A stretch of 64,000 nt of DNA from a bacterium (GTDB taxonomy: Bacteria; SZUA-182; DTGQ01). Location: assembly GCA_040755755.1 (NCBI GenBank), contig JBFLZW010000013.1, forward strand, positions 1 to 64,000, written 5' to 3'. The notes beneath the pieces are model-generated. The model made no database searches, was not told the origin of the DNA, and saw only the letters and a program-made list of their open reading frames with translations. This document shows, one piece after another, positions 18,801 to 25,615 of the stretch. The first letter of the stretch is position 1. Every line of letters starts with the position of its first letter. The position numbers were made by a program, and so were the translations under genes.

Positions 18801-19242
18801 GGTCTAACTGTCCGTTGCCCAGTGCCCGAAGCAACCCAGAGAGCAGGGTACGATTAACAGGTTCATAGGTCGCAGTTATCGGAACGCGGAAAAAGCCCTT
18901 TCCATCTGTTGATGTACTAATGGCATCGACCAAGTCCTGCTGAAGTTTGTGGTCTACATACCGGAGCTTCTCATGGGCAAGGTTTGTTTCCGGGAGCGCA
19001 TCGTTTCCAGTAACGGCCACAAGGTAGTTTGCAAAAGCAGACTTGCCCATCCCATATGGCCCTGTCAGCGACCAGGCGGAAACCTTTTCGCCGCGTAGCG
19101 CCGAGATGAACCGACCGAGAATTTCACGCGCCTTGCCCGTTATCTGATAATTCTCAAGGGCAGACGAGCAGCCTCTATCCCGTTCCAGATTTACGGAACG
19201 AGCGACATTTACGTCAGGATATACAAGGTCAGATAATTTCAC
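15808..19242 (-). CDS. large P-loop ATPase paired with DUF4007
   Basis: A 1144-aa protein with Walker A GPYGMGKS at residues 61-68 and Walker B IIIVIDEFGK (D195, E196). The N-terminus begins with a short strand-rich segment before the P-loop. The remaining ~900 residues are helical, with no nuclease motif found. The DEFG Walker B and the overall size resemble the large ATPases of BREX-type loci and the 1441-aa protein at 371-4696; the two may be distant paralogs. It overlaps the upstream DUF4007 gene by 4 bp and directly abuts the PAPS-reductase gene, so the three are translationally coupled. An ATP-driven role in presenting DNA to the sulfur enzyme is inferred. Confidence 0.8.
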   Translation of the reverse strand: MKLSDLVYPDVNVARSVNLERDRGCSSALENYQITGKAREILGRFISALRGEKVSAWSLTGPYGMGKSAFANYLVAVTGNDALPETNLAHEKLRYVDHKLQQDLVDAISTSTDGKGFFRVPITATYEPVNRTLLSGLLRALGNGQLDLHWRTQLQNSISELQQLCQQEHPDSHTIAKSISVLHKKLYRPIIIVIDEFGKNLEYMVHHPDKGDIFVMQMLAEISGVYLWVCLHQSFEGYASGLTVQQRQEWNKVQGRFEDISFVESTPQMLALARRILVQRPEESRLAVKIQEWAATIAQQAKAAKLPSVESMTEDEIASLYPLHPVSAIVLTELCRRFAQNDRTLLSFLCSGDPYALPHYLLNHKVGTDERLPSLGLDYLYDYFFSVSTTTFINRPEAQRWVEIQDIIGQAHSLSPQSLAILKAVGVLNLISGPFGFPATPQVLRLALLEPLGIDQQTLDNEISDLSQKKVLIFRQYAQEYRLWEGSDFDIIGAIHEKRALLETRPLVETLQSYCPQVPIIASRHSYETGTVRRFECRWMAITDLIAAAPKPQRGYDGLLVYAFGNQTTIQELPPACADGRPILVAYTAHENQIRELILEAAAARAVFDEAPELVHDGVARKEARFRVQAAEDRLRSYVGEIYAPGSEDAQWYAFGELQKVRYYRDLSSLISSLCDQVFAQCPKIGNEMINYEQLSSAAARARRELGEAMVAREREENLGLTGYGPEVAIYRSLFRSTGLHRYTGGQWRFIRPDATLHPQLAAVWNVLDGMLDAAQDKHEGIDVRALIHRLKEPPFGMREGPIPLFLCHYLIVNADEIALYQERAFKPYFGEAEIALMVNRPELFSLRRYAPTGLRREVVQAYMQVLDTNVLQLDKNVRNPSLLRIVTPLVRFMEELPQYTRFTRRISLAAQKLRGAILNAREPIQLLFEEIPIALGISPVLKDGHPDRAWKEMLRDRLQEALLELHNAFDRLNIEVQQIIMEAFGFHAKTNTLQPFRKEMQKRISPLINPCQDKGLKSVLSAFINRCEDDAEWIRGIAGQTIKKPVDSWHDTDIEPFRASMLELSARIESLRELVAAGLGLGDDSNVVVTLTRGDGKTHRRVVRLDEVTRRKLRQNFSNIFSQSLDMRAALCALLSESLEEKK

Positions 19243-20228
19243 TTTTTAGCACCTCGGAACTCCTCATCTGCGTAGTACAGTTCGAGAGCATGCCAGAAAA
19301 GGTCGATAGGATTCTCATTGAATAGGAGTTGCCGATTACCCACGGATTCCATAAAATCCACACCTTGCATTTGCGCAGCAGCATCATCCAGCAACCTGCC
19401 TGCATCCATTTCTGAAAGCTTGAACACGACCCCTGGCGAATTGAACTCATAAACAATCTTATGCAGTGAGAGGGTCTTTTGATTTGGCTGAGTCAAGTTG
19501 GCATAGGAAAAACAGCAGGCTGCAAATATGAGGCTGGGGAGAGTTTGCTTTTCCGCTGTCACGAACCGGAAGGTGTTTGACTCTTCGACGGTGCGGATAA
19601 TATTGAGTTGAGTAAACGGGCAATCGATACCTACCGTTGGATCAACCTTACCACCTGTATACATTCGGATCAAACAGGATGCGTCATTGTCAAACGAACT
19701 CTCCGAGAGTGCCGAGAGTTTATCATACTGCTGCGCGGCAGACACTAAAACCCTTGCAAGATGTTTGCGATCGAAAGCTGGCAGAACACAATGGTTGAAA
19801 GCCAGCGACCACGACGCTGACTCAATGGGAGGCACAAACAGTTGCCAATGCAAAAGCCAAAGACTCCCAAGGTCTTCGAGGTATGGGTCCCAGCCATCGT
19901 CAGCAAGTAATCGATTTCCCAACTGCGTGGGCTGCAAGGCACCATTTACCCCCTTTTTCCCCTCGCCCTCGCATGGTTCCAAGAGATGAAACGCCAAACA
20001 CCACGACCGAATGGATCTAACCATATTTTTCCCCACGCCAAGCCTTTCGATCGCGTCTTGGGCAATAAACACCCTCCCATCGCTTATAGCTGCCTCATAT
20101 CCCTTCTTCAGCCATCCATAGCGGGGCGTGAATGTTTCGTGCCGACTCACTCCTCCTTTTGAAACATGACTCCGTAAATCAGTCATGTTTATCCCACACC
20201 CACACATTAACTGCTGCTTTTTGTCCAA
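19239..20228 (-). CDS. DUF4007 family protein, first gene of the defence-like operon
   Basis: A 329-aa protein whose early residues RHETFTPRYGWLKKG, then RLGVGKNMVRSIRSWC and AFHLLEP, are the hallmark of DUF4007. The longest frame begins at a TTG (20228) with no good ribosome site. ATG codons at 20207 and 20186 keep the whole domain and may be the real start; 20186 is preceded by GTGGGA. DUF4007 proteins have no proven activity, but the winged-helix-like N-terminus suggests DNA or protein recognition. Its neighbours are a PAPS-reductase-like enzyme and large ATPases. The downstream ATPase overlaps it by 4 bp. A homologous DUF4007-like gene sits at 4752-5606, so the operon carries two. Confidence 0.8.
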   Translation of the reverse strand: MDKKQQLMCGCGINMTDLRSHVSKGGVSRHETFTPRYGWLKKGYEAAISDGRVFIAQDAIERLGVGKNMVRSIRSWCLAFHLLEPCEGEGKKGVNGALQPTQLGNRLLADDGWDPYLEDLGSLWLLHWQLFVPPIESASWSLAFNHCVLPAFDRKHLARVLVSAAQQYDKLSALSESSFDNDASCLIRMYTGGKVDPTVGIDCPFTQLNIIRTVEESNTFRFVTAEKQTLPSLIFAACCFSYANLTQPNQKTLSLHKIVYEFNSPGVVFKLSEMDAGRLLDDAAAQMQGVDFMESVGNRQLLFNENPIDLFWHALELYYADEEFRGAKK

Positions 20229-20278
20229 AATTCACCAACTCGTCTATCCCTCCATTATTTAACTTCCGTAGGTGAGCC

Positions 20279-20304
20279 AGCCGCGTAGACCGAGATATGC
20301 GGCT
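20279..20304. promoter_or_regulatory. inverted repeat upstream of the defence operon
   Basis: Arms AGCCGCGTA (20279-20287) and TATGCGGCT (20296-20304) pair in 8 of 9 positions, with the mismatch able to form G:U in RNA, around an 8-nt loop. It lies about 50-120 bp before the possible starts of the first operon gene. It could be an operator or a leader hairpin. I could not identify convincing -35/-10 boxes nearby. Confidence 0.3.
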
Positions 20305-20728
20305 AGTAGAGGCATTGCTGCGATCTACTTACAGAACATCTATCCCGCTTGATTGAGGCTAAGATAGGCAGTAATCTAATCCGCTGAGGATCCTTATCTT
20401 TTATCATTGGCTTTGCTCACTACAGATGTGATCTTACTTCAAAACAGCTTCTTACTACTGGCTTAGGGCTTGATGTAGGTTGGATCAGTCCTCTACGTTC
20501 ACATCATCGACAAATCATAAACAAGGGCAATCAAACTAACTGGGCAGCATTAACCGCATGACTCATTCTGTAAGTGCCATTCGGTTTAAGCCGATTAATC
20601 AAAGCATTCGATTATCAATAGTTCCCCCTCCCCATTTTGTCCTGACTGTGCGGTCTCTCCTCCCGGACCCGCCATACCTCCTTTTTGTCCACATACGAGA
20701 AAAGGGCAGGGATAGTTCGTATCATTTA
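20305..20728. other. gene-poor junction upstream of the defence operon
   Basis: No supported gene in this ~420-bp stretch. It contains a solo inverted-repeat end (ATTCTGTAAGTGCCAT, 20565-20580) of the element type seen complete at 21260-21404. On the minus strand at about 20640-20680 there is a second short glycine-rich reading segment (MAGPGGETAQSGQNGEGE) that could be a displaced part of the neighbouring glycine-rich ORF. Confidence 0.4.
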
Positions 20729-21055
20729 TTATTTTGTTCGCTGTGATGCACAGTATACCACCACCATATCCTTCTCCGGCACCACCGTGATAGGACTTTC
20801 TCCTTCGGCACCAAGTCCTTGGCCACCACCACCGCTAGTCCATCTACCGCCATTATTACCATTAGCTTCTCCGGGTTCACCGGCTTCTTCTGGTCTGTCG
20901 GAAAATGGAGTATGACCACCATTTCCTCCAAGGCCACCATTCCCACCTTTTCCGAACATATCTTCATAAAACCTATAACTGCCACGATCCGTCAAATCAG
21001 CAGTCATCATGGAGATAGGTTTTTTCGCTTCATCAGGATAATATCCATTCATCAT
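20729..21055 (-). CDS. small glycine-rich hypothetical protein, possibly a gene fragment
   Basis: A 108-aa frame. Residues 35-85 are low-complexity, with GGNGGLGGNGG, EAGEPGEANGNNGG and SGGGGQG runs. The flanks (YYPDEAKKPISMMTADLTDRG at the start, ITVVPEKDMVVVYC at the end) look like ordinary protein. There is no convincing ribosome site before the ATG, and glycine-rich sequence resumes in another frame at about 20640-20680. This suggests a decayed remnant of a larger glycine-rich or collagen-like protein. It sits between a miniature transposable element and the defence operon. No function can be assigned. Confidence 0.3.
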   Translation of the reverse strand: MMNGYYPDEAKKPISMMTADLTDRGSYRFYEDMFGKGGNGGLGGNGGHTPFSDRPEEAGEPGEANGNNGGRWTSGGGGQGLGAEGESPITVVPEKDMVVVYCASQRTK

Positions 21056-21250
21056 CTATGAGCGCCCAAAACACCCTGATGTAATATAATATATTCAGAA
21101 CCTCTATCTAAAGTCAAAAAAAATAATCTGCAAATATTTTACAGTAATGTATGATGTTGAATTTTGAGGTGATAGTGTGAATGGCGTTTATAGCGGTTTT
21201 CAGTTGTGCATGCTACGAATATAGTACAGAGCGAGAATTATCGTGATCTG

Positions 21251-21413
21251 TCCTTAGATAGAATGGCACTTACAGAAGCCAAGTTGGAACTCATCCACCG
21301 CCGCAGAAGGCAGGAGCATTATCTTTTAGGGTGTAGGAGCGTCATTGCCCCCAGAGGGAGATGAGATCGGATTAGCCGTATGATTCGTTCTGTAAGTGCC
21401 ATTCTCCTTAGAT
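21251..21413. mobile_element. miniature inverted-repeat element with target duplication
   Basis: Terminal inverted repeats GAATGGCACTTACAGAA (21261-21277) and TTCTGTAAGTGCCATTC (21388-21404) bound a ~145-bp non-coding core. The flanking 9-mer TCCTTAGAT occurs directly outside both ends (21251-21259 and 21405-21413), as expected for a target-site duplication of 8-9 bp. The right-hand ~107 bp (21298-21404) recur almost unchanged at 37616-37723. Solo ends occur near 20565 and 41530. It has no transposase and would need one in trans. Confidence 0.75.
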
Positions 21414-21488
21414 CAAATGCCAATGCCCCTCAAGGGAAGGGATCGGGAAATATCATGAGCTTTTCACTCTCTGCTTTTCTCTGGCTCT

Positions 21489-22532
21489 TTATTGTCTCTG
21501 TGGTGTCCTTATCTTTTCTTCCAGGTCCAGTACCTTTTGCTGAAGCTTTCTGACTTTTTCGAATAATTCGGGCAGGAGGCGAAGGCTTGCCTCCGATTTT
21601 CTCCATTCCTGGATGGGTCTGCCAATGAGTCCGGCCAGGACACTATTGGGAGGAACGGTTTTCGAAACCCCGCCTTTGGCAGCCACCATGGTGTTATCTC
21701 CGATTTTCAAATGTCCGGCTACCCCTACCTGGCCGCCTAATGTCACCCGTTTTCCCAGTTCCGCACTCCCTGAAATGCCAGCCTGGCTGACAATGATGGA
21801 TGATTCGCCGATGACGACATTGTGGGCTATCTGAACCAGATTATCGATTTTGGTTCCCCGCCTGATGATCGTATCACCCATCGTGCCCCGGTCTATGGTG
21901 GTCCCTGCGCCGATTTCCACAGCATCTTCGATGATCACCCGTCCTGTCTGAGGAATCTTGTAATGTTCCTGACCATCCCAGACATACCCGAAACCGTCGC
22001 TTCCGATCACCGTGTTGGCGTGGATGATTACCGAGGATCCGATCAGAGTGTGATGATACAGGGTGACGTTCGGGTAGATGATACACCCGTCGCCGATCTG
22101 AGAGAAATCTCCGATAAAGGCCCCGCTGTAAATCTGAACGTTGTTGCCGATCCTGACCTCCCTGCCGATGACTGCCAGCGGGTGGATAGAGACATTCTGT
22201 CCGATAATTGCAGAGGGGTCGATACAGGCCCGGGGATGGATCCCGGATGGCAGGTGAGGTGTTTCGGAGAACAGGCGCAGTATTTTGGCAAAAGCAAGAT
22301 ATGGGTTAGCTGTCCTGATGGATGCGATTTTGGTCTCCGGGTCCTTAGCCGAAAGGATGACTGCCGAGGCCCCGGTGTGGGGCAGCAGCGGCAGGTATTT
22401 TGGATTGGCAATAAAGGTAATCTCACCTTCATGCGCCTCCCTGACCCCGGCCACACCCCGGATAAGGGTTTCAGGGTTTCCCCGGACCGCTCCACCAACA
22501 AACTCAGCGAGTTCCTTGAGTGTTTTTTCCAT
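21489..22532 (-). CDS. lpxD: UDP-3-O-acylglucosamine N-acyltransferase LpxD
   Basis: A 347-aa enzyme of lipid A synthesis that adds the N-linked 3-hydroxyacyl chain from acyl-ACP to UDP-3-O-acylglucosamine in the cytoplasm. Residues 1-95 match the LpxD N-terminal domain (EITFIANPKY). Residues 100-300 form hexapeptide-repeat left-handed helix turns (IGQNVSI, IGREVRI, IGNNVQI and more). The catalytic His is in QIAHNVVIG. The C-terminal helix (LLPELFEKVRKLQQKVLDLEEKI) is typical. It is the last gene of the minus-strand envelope cluster, 42 bp after ompH. The usual next genes fabZ and lpxA are absent; a miniature element lies 75 bp downstream. Confidence 0.97.
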   Translation of the reverse strand: MEKTLKELAEFVGGAVRGNPETLIRGVAGVREAHEGEITFIANPKYLPLLPHTGASAVILSAKDPETKIASIRTANPYLAFAKILRLFSETPHLPSGIHPRACIDPSAIIGQNVSIHPLAVIGREVRIGNNVQIYSGAFIGDFSQIGDGCIIYPNVTLYHHTLIGSSVIIHANTVIGSDGFGYVWDGQEHYKIPQTGRVIIEDAVEIGAGTTIDRGTMGDTIIRRGTKIDNLVQIAHNVVIGESSIIVSQAGISGSAELGKRVTLGGQVGVAGHLKIGDNTMVAAKGGVSKTVPPNSVLAGLIGRPIQEWRKSEASLRLLPELFEKVRKLQQKVLDLEEKIRTPQRQ

Positions 22533-22574
22533 CCGTAATTACTCTTCCTGCCCTAAACAGGCGGGTAAATGGTG

Positions 22575-23132
22575 TTATTTCTGTGTTCCCCTGGCCATGC
22601 TCTTATCGTAGGCTTCAATGACCTGGTTGGTAATATCATGGTTGGGATCGGCATAAATGATACTGTCGTCTTTATTGACGACCAGGGTGTATCCTTTTTC
22701 CTGGCCGATCTTCTGGACAATCTGAATAATTTCCTCTTTGATCTTATTCAGGTGCTGGAAGTACATCTCTTTTAATTCCTGTTCCTTATCCTCTTTGAAC
22801 CGTTTCAGTTCAATCCCCTTGCGGCGGATTGCCTCCTCTTTTTTATTCTGGGCATCGGGAGAAAGAGCCATTTTCTGTTTCTGCAGCTCATCTTCCAGGT
22901 CCTTCATCTCCTTATCCCGTTTGGCCAGCTCATCTTCGTTTTTCTTTTTAAAGTCCTCCAGTTCCTTCAGGGATGCCTTTCCGGCCCTGGATTCATCCAC
23001 AACGCGCTGACTGTCAATGTAGGCTATGCCTCCTGCGGGCGTTTGAGCCTGGGCAGCGAAAAGGTTCCAGGGAGAAATAACGGCAGTTGCCAGTAAGGCA
23101 AGCGGAAAAACAAGGATACTTCGGGGTTTCAT
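22575..23132 (-). CDS. skp: OmpH/Skp-family periplasmic chaperone
   Basis: A 185-aa protein from the chosen start. Three ATGs lie in tandem (23138, 23135, 23132); the third has AGGAGG 6 nt upstream and begins MKPRSILVFPLALLATA, a Sec signal peptide ending at about AQA. The longer open frame upstream is the GACTCCT repeat and is not coding. The mature part starts with IAYIDSQRVVDES and continues as a long charged coiled coil (LEDFKKKNEDELAKRDKEMKDLEDEL), then returns to a strand motif near VVNKDDSIIYAD, as in Skp tentacle chaperones. It escorts outer-membrane proteins to BamA. It lies between bamA and lpxD as in many Gram-negatives. Confidence 0.93.
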   Translation of the reverse strand: MKPRSILVFPLALLATAVISPWNLFAAQAQTPAGGIAYIDSQRVVDESRAGKASLKELEDFKKKNEDELAKRDKEMKDLEDELQKQKMALSPDAQNKKEEAIRRKGIELKRFKEDKEQELKEMYFQHLNKIKEEIIQIVQKIGQEKGYTLVVNKDDSIIYADPNHDITNQVIEAYDKSMARGTQK

Positions 23133-23168
23133 CATCATCCTCCTGTTCGATTTAGGTGTTATATAATC

Positions 23169-23246
23169 AGGAGTCAGAAGGCAGAAGGCAGAAGTCAGAA
23201 TAAAGACTTTTCCTTTCTTCATTCTGACTCCTGACTCCTGACTCCT
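23169..23246. repeat. GACTCCT/AGGAGTC inverted repeat cluster in the bamA-ompH spacer
   Basis: AGGAGTCAGAAGGCAGAAGG-type repeats (23169-23201) face three tandem GACTCCT units (23221-23246), giving an imperfect inverted repeat. The same GACTCCT motif occurs at 157-188. It is a dispersed intergenic repeat and may weakly attenuate readthrough between bamA and ompH. Confidence 0.55.
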
Positions 23247-23276
23247 TTCCCTTATGACTGTAAGTAGCAATTTGGA

Positions 23277-25547
23277 CTAAAAATAGGTGCCGATGGCAAA
23301 ATGGATCTGAGACCGATCGCGACCATCTTCCTCAGGGCGATAGTTTATTATCCTTCCCCAATCCAGTCGCAAGGGCCCTATTGGGGTAAAAAAGCGGACA
23401 CCGATCCCGGCTCCCATTCTCAATGGCCGGTGAACAAATTTCTCCCGCTGCTCATAGACGTTTCCCGCATCCCAGAACAGGACCCCCCGAATGATGTCGT
23501 AGATGGGGAAATGCAGCTCCACATTGGTCACGATTGATTTATTCCCGCCGACAGGATCACCATCAGCGTCTTTTCGCCCGATGGACCGGTCCCGGTATCC
23601 CCGCACGGAATCCAGTCCTCCCACATAAAACCGCTCAAAAACGGGGAGACTCCGCCCTGCATACCCTCTGGTATAGCCAGCCTTGGCGTGAAGGGAGAGG
23701 ACCAGTTGTTTCCAGATCGGAAAATGCCATCCACTCTCCAGCATCGTCTTGGTAAAGTAATTGCTCCCTCCCAGAAAGCCTCCGGCAAACTGAAAAGAAA
23801 GCTTATTGAGCGAGCCGGTTGTCGGTTTTATCCGGTTGTCCCTGCTGTCCCTGATTAATGATAACCGGGTGCTGCTGGTCGTGGATCTGCCTGCTGCCTC
23901 CTTGATATCTTCCGATGCCGAATCAGGATCATCCACCTCGATATTCACGTTTTCGTTCAAATAGGTCCCAAAGAGATGAGTATACTCGGCCACCGGATAG
24001 CCGAGCCGGATATCTCCTCCCCTGGATGTTTTGGTGTAATCTTCCAACTCTCTATCCAGGTAGTAAATATCAAAGCCTGCACTTAAGGGAATATCGAACA
24101 ACCAGGGTTCGGTGAAGCCCAGGTCATAGGTGCTTCGCTCGCCGTTACCGGCAATTTCAGCAGAGAGAAACAGTTGTTCTCCCAGGCCGAATAAATTCCC
24201 CTGCTTGATTTCTGCCGTTCCCACGAAATGATCCACTGAGCTGTAGCCCCCGCCAATGCTCATTTGTCCGGTCATGCGCTCCTTGACCTTGACGGCTAAA
24301 TCCACCTTATTCCTTTCCGGATCGGGCTGAATGTCCAGGTTGACTTCCTCAAAGAATCCCAGATTGTTGATATTATTGTAGCTTTGCCGGACCTTGCGGC
24401 TGCGGAATATATCACCCTCCTGGACTTCGATCTCCCGGCGGATAACTTTATCCCTGGTCTTGGTATTGCCCGTAATCCTGATCCGGTTTACGGAGGTCAG
24501 ACCTCCCTCCTCAACGTCCAGAGTAATATCGATTTTTTTCTCTTCGGGTATTTCATGAGTCAACGGAGAGACACGGGTAAATAAATATCCCTGATCGGCG
24601 TATATGTCCTGGACTGCCGAGACATCCTGACGCAGTTTGGCCCGGTTAAAGAGTTCCCCTTCCCTGATCTGAAGCTGCTTCTGAATTTCCGGCGTAGAAA
24701 CGACCTTGTTCCCCTGAATGCTGATCTTTCCAATCCGGTATTGATCCCCCTCCGACAGGGTAAAGGTAATGACCAGACCCTGTTTTTCCGGATCAAAGGA
24801 AATTGCCGGCTCCTGGACAGCAACCTGAATGAATCCCTGATTAAAGTAGAAGTCTTCGATCTTTTGGATATCCTGAGACAGGGCTTCCTTTTTCAGGTAT
24901 CCTGAAGAAGTAATAAACGAGTAAAAACGACGCTTTTTGGTTTTCAGGATCTTCTTGATCTCTTTGTCCGAGAAATTCCGGTTCCCCTCAATGATTACCT
25001 TCCGGATTTTAACTTTTTTTCCTTCCTGAATATCAAAGATAAGCTCGACCTGCTCTTCGGAAATCTTTTCCGTCCGGGAATCAATCTGAACCCGATAATA
25101 CCCCTCATCTTTATAGTATTGAGTCAGACCTTGAACATTTCTTTTAACCAGGTAGGGGTTGAAAATACTTCCCGTGGTAATATCGATCTTTTCCTGGAGG
25201 GTTTCGGTTTTGATCTTCTTGTTGCCGGAAAAGGTGATTTTTTTGATCAAAGGCCTTTCAGTAACTATATACGTTACCGAAAGGCCTCCTTCAATTTCTT
25301 TGACGTCTACCTCGATATTCTCAAAGTATCCGATATTGTAGACGGCCTTAATATCCTCGTCAACCTTCTGAGGGCTGAATGTCTCGCCGATTTTTGTCTG
25401 GATCTTATGCAGGATGGCCTGCCTCTCGATCTTCCGGTTACCCTGAACATCAATCTCTCTGACAGGCAGACTCTCCCATCCTGCTCCCAGAATAAGACTG
25501 GTCATAATGCAGAATACAAAATAGGCGGCTGTGCTTCGGATTCGCAT
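23277..25547 (-). CDS. bamA: outer membrane assembly factor BamA
   Basis: A 756-aa outer-membrane protein. An N-terminal signal segment (YFVFCIMTSLILGAGWES) is followed by five POTRA domains over residues ~30-420 (repeated I..I.I.GN..I pattern with GDIF/GSIF/GELF turns). A 16-strand barrel follows from ~430 to the end (MSIGGGYSSVD, LGFTEPWLF, DRELEDYTKTSRG), with RGYRDRSIG as the conserved VRGF/Y loop motif. The final residue is aromatic (GTYF), as needed for insertion. BamA is the core of the machine that folds outer-membrane proteins. It is flanked by clpC (68 bp upstream) and ompH downstream. Confidence 0.97.
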   Translation of the reverse strand: MRIRSTAAYFVFCIMTSLILGAGWESLPVREIDVQGNRKIERQAILHKIQTKIGETFSPQKVDEDIKAVYNIGYFENIEVDVKEIEGGLSVTYIVTERPLIKKITFSGNKKIKTETLQEKIDITTGSIFNPYLVKRNVQGLTQYYKDEGYYRVQIDSRTEKISEEQVELIFDIQEGKKVKIRKVIIEGNRNFSDKEIKKILKTKKRRFYSFITSSGYLKKEALSQDIQKIEDFYFNQGFIQVAVQEPAISFDPEKQGLVITFTLSEGDQYRIGKISIQGNKVVSTPEIQKQLQIREGELFNRAKLRQDVSAVQDIYADQGYLFTRVSPLTHEIPEEKKIDITLDVEEGGLTSVNRIRITGNTKTRDKVIRREIEVQEGDIFRSRKVRQSYNNINNLGFFEEVNLDIQPDPERNKVDLAVKVKERMTGQMSIGGGYSSVDHFVGTAEIKQGNLFGLGEQLFLSAEIAGNGERSTYDLGFTEPWLFDIPLSAGFDIYYLDRELEDYTKTSRGGDIRLGYPVAEYTHLFGTYLNENVNIEVDDPDSASEDIKEAAGRSTTSSTRLSLIRDSRDNRIKPTTGSLNKLSFQFAGGFLGGSNYFTKTMLESGWHFPIWKQLVLSLHAKAGYTRGYAGRSLPVFERFYVGGLDSVRGYRDRSIGRKDADGDPVGGNKSIVTNVELHFPIYDIIRGVLFWDAGNVYEQREKFVHRPLRMGAGIGVRFFTPIGPLRLDWGRIINYRPEEDGRDRSQIHFAIGTYF

Positions 25548-25615
25548 GCCCCCTACTTTACCAGATTCCGGGGGCGACTAGCAACGGTAAACATTTCCCT
25601 CCTGATGAAAAGAAG

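Noticed and set aside
371-20228. Calling the operon canonical BREX or canonical Dnd
   Set aside because: PglZ, BrxL, PglX (BREX) and DndB/D/E (Dnd) are all absent from the window; only partial similarity in composition and order.
22575-23270. Long upstream start for the OmpH/Skp gene
   Set aside because: The extra 46 residues are encoded by the GACTCCT repeat, and the AGGAGG-ATG site at 23132 is much better.
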